A stretch of DNA of 9,301 nucleotides, taken from positions 1-9,301 of the forward strand of contig JBGTHB010000095.1 of NCBI GenBank assembly GCA_041746415.1. Reading direction: 5' to 3'. The stretch's first letter is position 1. Every line of letters begins with the position of its first letter. The position numbers and the translations under genes are program-made. This DNA comes from JBGTHB01 sp041746415. Its GTDB lineage: Bacteria; Pseudomonadota; Gammaproteobacteria; Coxiellales; Coxiellaceae. The notes beneath the pieces are model-generated. The model was not told the DNA's origin, ran no database searches, and saw only the letters and a program-made list of their open reading frames with translations. This document shows, one piece after another, positions 1 through 6,645 of this stretch.

Positions 1-1036
1 TCACCAGCGCTTTAACGTCTTGTACTTGATTTTTATTAGCCACCAAAATACTGTCTTTCGCCGCAACGACAACTATATTATCCAAACCAATCGTCGCCAA
101 TAATTTATTAGCAGAGTGAAGGTAGGAATTTTTTGTTGCAAGCGAAATAACCTGTCCAATACTCACATTACCGTCTTCATCTGCTGTTTCACTGTCGTAA
201 ATCGCGCGCCAATCGCCCAAATCCGACCATTGTGTATTTAACGTATAAACGTGCGTATGGTGTGTTTTCTCCATAACCACAGTATCAAGGGGTTCGCTAG
301 AGATTAGCGAAAAAATATTTTTATCAAGATAACAACAATCACCTTGAAAAATAGCGTGATCAACTGCTGTTTTTGCTTGCTGACACATCACATCAGCATA
401 CTGAGAAAATTCACCCAAAATGGCTTCAATAGAAAATAAAAACATACCGCTATTCCAATAACAGCCCGTATTTTTAATTAATGTCTGGGCTATTTGCGCA
501 TTTGGCTTCTCAATGAATTTTGCTACTTTATAGGGCTGATTATCTAAAACGTTTGCTTCTATATAGCCATAGCCTGTAGCAGGGTAAGTGGGCTTAATCC
601 CAAATAAAATAAGTTTGTCTTGAATCACACTAGCCGCCGTAGCAACCGTTTTACTAAATTCTGCTGCGGATTCAAGCTGATGATCGGCGGGCAGCACCAG
701 CATCAATTGATCTGGTTTAACCCCTGTATGCAATAAATAGTGCGCTGCAACCGCCACCGCTGGTGCAGTATTTTTTCCTACTGGCTCAACAATGATATGT
801 GCATGCGTGAACTCAATTTCTTTTAGTTGATCTAAACATAAAAAATAATTTGCCTCGCCCACAACCAAAATTGTCTTACCTAAATTAGGTAGATGCTTTA
901 AACGCAATAATGTTTTTTGAAATAAGGAATGCTCACCTGAAAAACGATTAAACTGCTTGGGGAAATTTTCACGCGACAATGGCCACAGCCGTGTACCAGA
1001 ACCACCGATTAATACAATTGGATTAATCACTGTCAT
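1..1036 (-). CDS. manC: Mannose-1-phosphate guanylyltransferase (ManC/CpsB/AlgA family), C-terminus cut by window edge
   Basis: The enzyme makes GDP-mannose from mannose 1-phosphate and GTP in the cytoplasm, the donor for mannosyl and GDP-deoxysugar residues. I translated this gene by hand: 345 codons stay open to base 1. Visible nucleotidyltransferase signatures are GGSGTRLWPLSR at residues 11-22 followed by PKQF (26-29), EPVGKNTAPAVA (84-95), LPADHQ (115-120), FIEKP (174-178), YWNSGMFLF (193-201) and SDLGDW (271-276). Full-length family members have about 470 residues, with a cupin-like phosphomannose-isomerase domain at the C-terminus; whether that domain is present cannot be seen here. 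The start ATG at 1036 has an AGGAGA ribosome site 4 bases upstream and follows the previous stop codon by 15 bases, so the gene is the ninth in the same transcript. The family assignment is secure; the full extent is not visible. Confidence 0.95.
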   Translation of the reverse strand, partial: MTVINPIVLIGGSGTRLWPLSRENFPKQFNRFSGEHSLFQKTLLRLKHLPNLGKTILVVGEANYFLCLDQLKEIEFTHAHIIVEPVGKNTAPAVAVAAHYLLHTGVKPDQLMLVLPADHQLESAAEFSKTVATAASVIQDKLILFGIKPTYPATGYGYIEANVLDNQPYKVAKFIEKPNAQIAQTLIKNTGCYWNSGMFLFSIEAILGEFSQYADVMCQQAKTAVDHAIFQGDCCYLDKNIFSLISSEPLDTVVMEKTHHTHVYTLNTQWSDLGDWRAIYDSETADEDGNVSIGQVISLATKNSYLHSANKLLATIGLDNIVVVAAKDSILVANKNQVQDVKALV

Positions 1037-1040
1037 TGCT

Positions 1041-1046
1041 TCTCCT
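1041..1046 (-). promoter_or_regulatory. Ribosome binding site of manC
   Basis: The minus strand reads AGGAGA, ending 4 bases before the ATG at 1036. It fixes the manC start in the 15-base gap after the rmlD-like stop codon. Confidence 0.75.
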
Positions 1047-1051
1047 AAAAT

Positions 1052-1945
1052 TTATTGCGCTAACTCATTGATCGTTGTTTGCGCTTCAAACCAGTTTTTA
1101 AGCGCTAGCTGCCAGGCTGGAATAGCGTAGTTTAGTACACGCTGAATTTTTTCATTATTCAATGCACTATAACTGGGCCTAATCACTTTGGCTGGAAACT
1201 CACTGGCTTTTACTGGGTTAACAGAGACATCATACTCTGCCAACGTAAAAATTTCCTTGGCAAAATCAAACCAAGAAGCCACACCTGTATTAACCATATG
1301 ATATAAATCAGCGGGGGCGGCTTTGTCCAACAGCATAAAGATTACAGTCGCAATTTCATAAGTCCATGTGGGTGACATAATTTGGTCGCACACCACATTC
1401 AATGACTCACGCTCTTTACCCAGCCGTAACATTGTCGTCACAAAATTGCCGCCTTTTACACTTGATCCGGCAATACCGAACAACGATGCCACGCGTAACA
1501 CCAACGCACGCTCACAATACAAACGCGCCAACCCCTCACCCATTAATTTAGAAGCACCATAAACGTTATAAGGTGAAGTCACATCGGTTTCCAGCAACGG
1601 GCGATCATATGAATGCGCACCAAAAACATAATCGGTGCTGATATGAACAAATCGAGATTTTTTTACTTCACACACTTTAGCCATTTCGCCTACTGCATGT
1701 GCATTAATCAAAAACGCTGTTTGTGCCTCTTGCTCAACCTGCTCTGTTTTATGAAAGCTGGTACAGTTAATGAGCACATCAAAATCTTGCTGCAGTAATT
1801 TTTCAGTTAATTGCGCTATATTTGCCACATCCAAATCTGCACGTGTCCAGGTCACTAGCTTAACCGAATCTACAAACAGTTTTTTATGTACCATTTGAAT
1901 ATCGTTACCCAACTGACCATTTGCACCTAAAAGCAGTATTTTCAT
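1052..1945 (-). CDS. rmlD: RmlD-family dTDP-4-dehydro-6-deoxysugar reductase
   Basis: RmlD reduces dTDP-4-dehydro-L-rhamnose to dTDP-L-rhamnose with NAD(P)H in the cytoplasm. The 297-residue length fits the family. Visible are the Rossmann motif GANGQLG (7-13), STDYVF (103-108), the catalytic pair Y129/K133 in YGASK, an SWFDFA segment (224-229) and the late RPSYSALNNEK segment (256-266), all in RmlD order. One part differs from textbook RmlD: where the usual A-A-Y-T-x-V-D-x-A-E lies, this protein has CTSFHKTEQVE (61-71), and R-T-S-W-V-Y-G is replaced by RVASLFG (151-157). It therefore probably belongs to a side branch, and its exact product could be another 6-deoxyhexose. The gene follows the SDR gene by 14 bases, with an AAGG/GCGAG-type ribosome site overlapping that gene's stop codon. 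Confidence 0.82.
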   Translation of the reverse strand: MKILLLGANGQLGNDIQMVHKKLFVDSVKLVTWTRADLDVANIAQLTEKLLQQDFDVLINCTSFHKTEQVEQEAQTAFLINAHAVGEMAKVCEVKKSRFVHISTDYVFGAHSYDRPLLETDVTSPYNVYGASKLMGEGLARLYCERALVLRVASLFGIAGSSVKGGNFVTTMLRLGKERESLNVVCDQIMSPTWTYEIATVIFMLLDKAAPADLYHMVNTGVASWFDFAKEIFTLAEYDVSVNPVKASEFPAKVIRPSYSALNNEKIQRVLNYAIPAWQLALKNWFEAQTTINELAQ

Positions 1946-1959
1946 TTTTTCAACTCGCC

Positions 1960-2997
1960 TTAATCAATTGTCAATATGCCGTTATGCAGCGTGGTTTCTT
2001 CTAATCTTTTTTTCCACTCTTCTAATTTTTTGTACCATTCTAATGTAATTGTCTGTTCTGTTTTTTTCAGTTCACCACAATTTAATGCCTGAACAATTTC
2101 ATAAGCGCCTCGCTTAGCATCATAACTTGGCAGCCAATTTAAAATATTTTGTAATTTACTAAAATCCACCTGATAACTGCGTATATCGGCATCACCGTAC
2201 CATTCAATTACTATTTCTTGGTGGAACTTTTCTCCAAACAACCTAATAATCTCATCTGCCAGTTGGCCTAACTGATAATTTTGTGCATTGGACCCCACAT
2301 TAATAATTTGACCATTAATTTTTTCTTGTTCCACTTCAAGCAACAACATCATTACGTCAGTGGTATCTTGCACATGCACCATGGGCCGATATTGTTTTCC
2401 ATCTCGCATCAATAATAATTTTTGGGTTTTCCACGCGCTGTATGTCATGCCATTTATGGCTAAATCAAAACGCATTCGCGGGCTTTTGCCATACACGGTT
2501 GCTTGACGAATTACCGTTACGCAAAAATCATCACTCGCCAATGGCAATATCGCTTTTTCAGCTTCTGAAGTAGATTTAGCATAAGTCGTCAAGGGATTGA
2601 TTGCTGAATTTTCATCCACAATATTTTCTTGAAACCCATAAATACTGCAGCTCGACGGTAAAATGTAGCGCTTCACACCCAACTCTTTGGCCATTTTAGC
2701 CATATTCACTCGTGCATCCCGATTAATTTGATAAGTCGCTTCTTGGAATAATTCCCCACTGGGATCATTAGAAATGGCAACTAAATCAATTACGGCATCA
2801 ATATCATTTGGCAGCATTTCCTTGGTGAGTTTACGTACATCCGCTTGCATTAGCGTCAAATTATCATGTGCTGTTAGTTTGTCTTTACCAAAAAAGAAAC
2901 GGTCCAGCGCAATAACACGATAACCATTGGCCAGCAATTTTGGCGTTAATACTGAACCAATATAGCCGCCTGCACCGGTCACCAATATAGTCTTCAT
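1960..2997 (-). CDS. Extended SDR sugar-nucleotide epimerase/dehydratase/reductase, specificity unknown
   Basis: This 345-residue cytoplasmic protein is an extended short-chain dehydrogenase acting on nucleotide sugars. Seen in sequence: the NAD(P)-binding motif GAGGYIG (8-14), a D53-V54 pair after the third strand, the serine motif SSCSIYG (115-121), the active-site tyrosine Y139, RQATVYG (164-170), YRPMVHVQDT (203-212) and INVGSNAQNY (232-241), the usual substrate-domain landmarks. The lysine expected four residues after Y139 is threonine (T143); K141 lies at +2 instead. It lacks the TDEVYG-type motif of RmlB, so I do not call it the missing 4,6-dehydratase. It lies between rmlC and the rmlD homologue, with an ATGA overlap to rmlC, so a step in the same dTDP-deoxysugar branch is likely (for example an epimerase or alternative ketoreductase). 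That role is inference. Confidence 0.85.
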   Translation of the reverse strand: MKTILVTGAGGYIGSVLTPKLLANGYRVIALDRFFFGKDKLTAHDNLTLMQADVRKLTKEMLPNDIDAVIDLVAISNDPSGELFQEATYQINRDARVNMAKMAKELGVKRYILPSSCSIYGFQENIVDENSAINPLTTYAKSTSEAEKAILPLASDDFCVTVIRQATVYGKSPRMRFDLAINGMTYSAWKTQKLLLMRDGKQYRPMVHVQDTTDVMMLLLEVEQEKINGQIINVGSNAQNYQLGQLADEIIRLFGEKFHQEIVIEWYGDADIRSYQVDFSKLQNILNWLPSYDAKRGAYEIVQALNCGELKKTEQTITLEWYKKLEEWKKRLEETTLHNGILTID

Positions 2998-3572
2998 ACC
3001 AACTCCTCCGAAATCACATATTCAAAATTATGGTCGCACTCAACTAATTGTTTTGCTGCTTTATCTTTTGCCGATAATTCTGGTTGTTGAATTGGCCACG
3101 CTACGTTAATTTCTGGATCATCCCACGCAATGGAACGATCGTCTTGTGGAGCGTATTCACTGCCTGAAACTTTATATAAAAAGTGTGTGTTATCTTCTAA
3201 TACACAGACGCCATGCGCAAAACCGGGCGGGACCCACAACATCGCATGGTTCTCATCGCTTAAAATCGCACTAACCCATTTACCGTAAGTGGGTGAACCA
3301 CGACGAATATCCACAGCCACATCCAATACCTTTCCTCTCACCACGCGCACTAGCTTACCTTGTGCGTTAGGATTCTTTTGAAAATGCAATCCGCGCACCA
3401 CACCTTTACCTGACACTGAATGATTATCTTGCACAAAATCCACGTTAATGCCATTAGCTTTAAACTCAGAAGCCTTATAGGTTTCGGCAAAAAATCCGCG
3501 TTCGTCACGAAAGAGTTTTGGTTCAACCAAAATAACTTCGGGTATTTCTAATTTGGTAAAAGTAAATGGCAT
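2994..3572 (-). CDS. rmlC: dTDP-4-dehydrorhamnose 3,5-epimerase
   Basis: RmlC is a cupin-fold dimer that inverts C3 and C5 of dTDP-4-dehydro-6-deoxy-D-glucose, giving the L-rhamno 4-keto sugar. The 192-residue length is typical. Conserved blocks are FRDERGFFAETY (21-32), VVRGLHFQ (58-65) with the active-site histidine H63, KLVRVVRGKVLDVAVDIRRG (73-92), WVPPGFAHG (113-121), FLYKV (131-135) with the active-site tyrosine Y133, and an aspartate at D170 where the family's His-Asp partner is expected. All catalytic residues known for the family appear intact. The ATG at 3572 has AAGGA 8 bases upstream. The gene lies 15 bases after rmlA, and its TGA stop shares an ATGA overlap with the SDR gene, so translation is probably coupled. 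Because the next two enzymes are not textbook, the final sugar need not be rhamnose. Confidence 0.95.
   Translation of the reverse strand: MPFTFTKLEIPEVILVEPKLFRDERGFFAETYKASEFKANGINVDFVQDNHSVSGKGVVRGLHFQKNPNAQGKLVRVVRGKVLDVAVDIRRGSPTYGKWVSAILSDENHAMLWVPPGFAHGVCVLEDNTHFLYKVSGSEYAPQDDRSIAWDDPEINVAWPIQQPELSAKDKAAKQLVECDHNFEYVISEELV
3003..3009 (-). promoter_or_regulatory. Ribosome binding site of the SDR gene, inside rmlC
   Basis: GGAGGAG on the minus strand, 5 bases before the ATG at 2997, lies within the last codons of rmlC. It supports the 2997 start and the 4-base ATGA overlap. Confidence 0.8.
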
Positions 3573-3587
3573 GCTTTATCCTTCAAT

Positions 3588-4499
3588 TTAACTATTATTA
3601 AATTCAACTGTCTCAGTATTAGTTTTAATTTTTGCTTGCAGTAATATTTTTTCCAAATACTGCCCATAACTACTTTTACGCAACGGAGGTATCAACTGTC
3701 GCAACTGCTCATCATTAATAAATTTCTTACGCCATGCTACTTCTTCCGGGCAAGCAATCTTCAAGCCTTGGCGATTTTCAATCACCTCAACAAACTGTGC
3801 CGCTTCAAGCAATGAGCCAACGGTACCGGTGTCTAACCACGTTACGCCACGTGAGAATTTTTTTACTGTCAAACTACCCAACTCTAAATATTGTTGATTC
3901 ACATCTGAAATTTCCAACTCACCACGCTGCGATGCCTTAACCGATTTAGCAATATCAATCACGCGATTATCATATACATAAAGGCCCGTCACCGCATAAT
4001 TGGATGGTGGCTGCTGTGGTTTTTCAACAATAGCAATTGGCTGTTCATTTTCATCAAACGCCACCACCCCATAACTACTGGGATTTTTCACATAATAGCC
4101 AAACACGGTCGCACCCGTGTTTTGCTCAATGGAAGCCATCAATAACTCAGAAAGTTGGCTACCATAAAAAAGATTATCGCCTAAAATTAACGTCACATCG
4201 TCTTGACCAATAAAATTCTCAGCCAGCATAAAAGCTTGTGCTAATCCAGCGGGATACGGCTGAATTACGTAGCACAATGAAATACCCCAGCGTGCACCAT
4301 CACCAAGTAATTGTTTAAATAAATCATGATCTCGCAGAGTAGTAATAATACATATTTCACGAATGCCTGCCAGCATTAATGTGGACAAGGGATAGTAAAT
4401 CATTGGCTTATCATAAACGGGTAGTAATTGCTTGCTCACGCCAAACGTTAATGGCGCTAATCGCGTGCCTGAACCACCCGCTAAAATAATCCCTTTCAT
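3588..4499 (-). CDS. rmlA: Glucose-1-phosphate thymidylyltransferase
   Basis: RmlA couples glucose 1-phosphate to dTTP to form dTDP-glucose, the entry step to dTDP-deoxysugars. The 303 residues show the nucleotide-binding signature GGSGTRLAPLT (8-18), KQLLPVYDKPMIYYPLS (23-39), PAGLAQAF (83-90), LGDN (106-109), VEKP (158-161), RGELEISDVN (192-201) and WLDTGT (221-226), all canonical. The C-terminal tail after about residue 288 (AKIKTNTETVEFNNS) is a slightly longer, polar extension than usual. The start ATG at 4499 overlaps the stop of the upstream glycosyltransferase as ATGA (4496-4499), with purine-rich AAGGCGGTGA just upstream. A 15-base gap leads to rmlC. RmlA, RmlC and RmlD homologues are together, but RmlB is not seen here. 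Confidence 0.97.
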   Translation of the reverse strand: MKGIILAGGSGTRLAPLTFGVSKQLLPVYDKPMIYYPLSTLMLAGIREICIITTLRDHDLFKQLLGDGARWGISLCYVIQPYPAGLAQAFMLAENFIGQDDVTLILGDNLFYGSQLSELLMASIEQNTGATVFGYYVKNPSSYGVVAFDENEQPIAIVEKPQQPPSNYAVTGLYVYDNRVIDIAKSVKASQRGELEISDVNQQYLELGSLTVKKFSRGVTWLDTGTVGSLLEAAQFVEVIENRQGLKIACPEEVAWRKKFINDEQLRQLIPPLRKSSYGQYLEKILLQAKIKTNTETVEFNNS

Positions 4500-5488
4500 G
4501 CTGTCACCGCCTTTTTAGTTAACACTTTTTCATAAGCTGCTAATGTTTGTCGTGCCGTATTTTGCCAAGTAAACTCTGTTACTATTTTTTGTTGCAAGGC
4601 TTGGGTATTCCTACCACGTGCTTGTGTTTTTGCAATCGCTTGTGCAATGCTATCAACTGACAAAGGATCACAGTACTGAATCACATCAGCAAAGTATTCT
4701 TTAGCGCTACCAACGGCAGTCGAAACAAGCGGAGCGCCTAAAGCAGCCGCTTCTAAACTCACCAAACCTGGCGTTTCCAATAATCCTGCTAACACATGCA
4801 TTTTACAAGCGGCATAAGCGGATTTAAGTAAAGCCGAATTATGCGGCAATGCCCCAAGGTAATGAACATTATCACCCATGATCTTCTGGCATTCGTTAAA
4901 ATACGCTTGGTCTCGCACGTGCCCTATCAACACCAATTGCTGCTGCAATTGGTTAGCCGCTTCAATTAAACGATACTGATTTTTGCGCGGCTCAATATTG
5001 CCCACACACAATACAAAACTATTTTGCTCCAACTGAAATTGCTGCGTAAAAAGGTCAGCCGCAACCGATGTGAAGGTTGCAGGATCAATGCCATTATGTG
5101 CCACATGGTATTTTTCATCTGGCAGATCGTAAAAATCCAAAAACGCTTCTTTTTCTGCTTGCGAGTTGGGCAACACTAAATCACTGTTTGCCATCACCTC
5201 ATATAAATTGCGCATATCATAAAGTGAGGCTCCTTTACGAATCCACATGATGGGCGAATTCACTACTGGTACACCTTGTTGCTGTGCCAACATTTGCAAC
5301 TGACGCACTCCAGACTGCACGGAAAATAAATGGATAACATCATATTGAGTGATATTCGGCTGCCAGATATTAAATAAATCTACCTGCACACTCAAACTTT
5401 GCAGTGCTTTACGTGTTTCTACTAATTGAACTTCACCTCCACCAGGAGTGACAAATGCAACAGGATAAGTGAAAAATAGAATCTTCAT
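4496..5488 (-). CDS. GT4-family glycosyltransferase (GT-B fold)
   Basis: This probably transfers a sugar from a nucleotide donor to a lipid-linked glycan at the cytoplasmic face of the inner membrane. Using the start at 5488 the protein has 330 residues. Seen are an N-terminal glycine loop PGGGEVQLVE (15-24), HNGID (131-135) at the domain hinge, VGNIEPRKN (162-170) opening the C-terminal Rossmann domain, and the retaining-GT EX7E motif E238 to E246 within ETPGLVSLE, followed by G251 and P253, as in GT4 enzymes. No transmembrane segment is evident. A longer reading from 5530 adds 14 residues, but the 5488 ATG has a perfect GGAGGT site 9 bases upstream and forms an ATGA overlap with the previous gene, so I prefer it. 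Donor and acceptor are unknown; dTDP-deoxyhexose or GDP-mannose are candidates from context only. Confidence 0.9.
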   Translation of the reverse strand: MKILFFTYPVAFVTPGGGEVQLVETRKALQSLSVQVDLFNIWQPNITQYDVIHLFSVQSGVRQLQMLAQQQGVPVVNSPIMWIRKGASLYDMRNLYEVMANSDLVLPNSQAEKEAFLDFYDLPDEKYHVAHNGIDPATFTSVAADLFTQQFQLEQNSFVLCVGNIEPRKNQYRLIEAANQLQQQLVLIGHVRDQAYFNECQKIMGDNVHYLGALPHNSALLKSAYAACKMHVLAGLLETPGLVSLEAAALGAPLVSTAVGSAKEYFADVIQYCDPLSVDSIAQAIAKTQARGRNTQALQQKIVTEFTWQNTARQTLAAYEKVLTKKAVTA

Positions 5489-6645
5489 TGATTTATTACC
5501 TCCAAGACATGTTGCATTCTGGCTTGCCAAGAATATTTCGCTTGCAGTTCTGGCACAGATATAACCGCTTCGCGTTGTTGCAGCTGTTGTGAAATCGCTG
5601 TTTCAAATTGTTGCACCGTTTTAGCTGACGAAAAAAAATGTTGATAACTATCTAATCCCGCAATAGGTGTCGCCACTACTGGCACGCCAGCAGCAATAAA
5701 TTCAAAAAATTTCATTGGAAACATGTAACGGGTGTAATCATTTTCATTAAGGGGCAAAATACCCACATCCACTCCAGCTAAAAAATTCGGCAAATCAGCA
5801 TGTGGACAATACCCTAAAAAATGCACATTAGATAAAGTTTGCAATTGTTGCAACGCACTGGTGGCCTGCCCTTCTCGTGCTTCACCAATAAAAATAAAAT
5901 TCCAATCTGGGCGGCGACGTGCTAACTCGATAATTAATTCCACATTGAGTTTAAAATCACTTAACACACCGTAATACAACAACCTTGGCCCAGGAATACC
6001 CTGCAATTTATGTGGTAGTACCGTTAATGATCGCGCACTGGAAAAATGCGTCACATCAACCACATTGGGGGAGTAATGCACCGGCACCGCAGCTGAAAGC
6101 TTAGTCTCAAACCACTCCTTTAACGGCAAACTCGTCACAAAAATGGCATCTGTATTTAATAACAGTTGTCGCTGCGCGGACTCATACGAGCGCACATCAA
6201 CGTTCGGCACCGCCATTAAATTATCCACCACATGAAAGTAAACTTTGCTAGGATCCAATGTGTTAAGTAATGGATGAATGTAGGGGTGATAAGTCCACAC
6301 AATTTCATAACGAAACTTATGCAACCAACTAAATATTTTCAACTGGCATTTTATTAAAAAATAATTAAAATGCACAATTAACTTATTTTGCCAAAAAGGC
6401 AATACCAATGGTGACAACACCCACAAATTTTTCTTAACTTGATTGACTAAGCGCAAGCTACTCCATAAACGGCGCCAAATTCGCTTGAGGTCTTTCTGGT
6501 TTGCACCGGGCTTACGCAAGCCAAATGATTCAACAAATAGCACCCGAAAATCCAGTTGATTGAAATGATCGGCCATACGCTGTTTGTTGGTCCAATATCG
6601 TTCTGCCCAATCAGCGGTAGCAAAAATGACTAAATCTTTTTTCAT
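5485..6645 (-). CDS. GT-B glycosyltransferase, TuaH-like
   Basis: With the start at 6645 this is a 386-residue cytoplasmic or membrane-associated glycosyltransferase. The C-terminal half carries the family pattern: YYGVLSDFK (224-232), IFIGEAREGQ (251-260), VHFLGYCPHADLP (274-286), GILPLNENDYTRY (295-307) and PMKFFEFIAAGVPVVATP (310-327), like the P-K-x-x-E-Y-x-A-x-G-x-P-V-V motif of teichuronic-acid TuaH-type and related GT4-like enzymes. The N-terminal half has WTYHPYIHPLL (117-127) and a hydrophobic, aromatic stretch near 79-106 that may lie on the membrane. An ATG at 6654 would add three residues, but AGGT abuts it, whereas the same AGGT is 9 bases from the ATG at 6645, which makes an ATGA overlap with the upstream stop. 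It is adjacent to a second glycosyltransferase, so the two may act in sequence. Donor and acceptor are unknown. Confidence 0.88.
   Translation of the reverse strand: MKKDLVIFATADWAERYWTNKQRMADHFNQLDFRVLFVESFGLRKPGANQKDLKRIWRRLWSSLRLVNQVKKNLWVLSPLVLPFWQNKLIVHFNYFLIKCQLKIFSWLHKFRYEIVWTYHPYIHPLLNTLDPSKVYFHVVDNLMAVPNVDVRSYESAQRQLLLNTDAIFVTSLPLKEWFETKLSAAVPVHYSPNVVDVTHFSSARSLTVLPHKLQGIPGPRLLYYGVLSDFKLNVELIIELARRRPDWNFIFIGEAREGQATSALQQLQTLSNVHFLGYCPHADLPNFLAGVDVGILPLNENDYTRYMFPMKFFEFIAAGVPVVATPIAGLDSYQHFFSSAKTVQQFETAISQQLQQREAVISVPELQAKYSWQARMQHVLEVINQ
5498..5503 (-). promoter_or_regulatory. Ribosome binding site that fixes the GT4 gene start at 5488
   Basis: The minus strand reads GGAGGT, 9 bases before the ATG at 5488 and inside the 3' end of the upstream glycosyltransferase gene. 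It favours 5488 over the in-frame ATG at 5530. Confidence 0.8.

Noticed and set aside
1368..1562. Plus-strand open frame of 64 codons
   Set aside because: It lies wholly inside the rmlD-like gene on the other strand, has no ribosome site and no recognisable protein pattern; it is a shadow frame.
1613..1798. Plus-strand open frame of 61 codons
   Set aside because: Antisense to the conserved central part of the rmlD-like gene; no independent support.
1960..2997. The SDR gene as the missing rmlB
   Set aside because: It has SSCSIYG instead of the TDEVYG-type motif, lacks the YxxxK lysine, and its overall pattern is that of other sugar-nucleotide epimerases/reductases.
3734..3940. Plus-strand open frame of 68 codons
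   Set aside because: Antisense to the conserved 3' half of rmlA, including the RGELEISDVN and WLDTGT coding regions; a shadow frame.
5489..5530. 14-codon N-terminal extension of the GT4 gene
   Set aside because: It overlaps the conserved end of the upstream gene, and the downstream ATG at 5488 has a perfect GGAGGT at 9 bases and an ATGA overlap.
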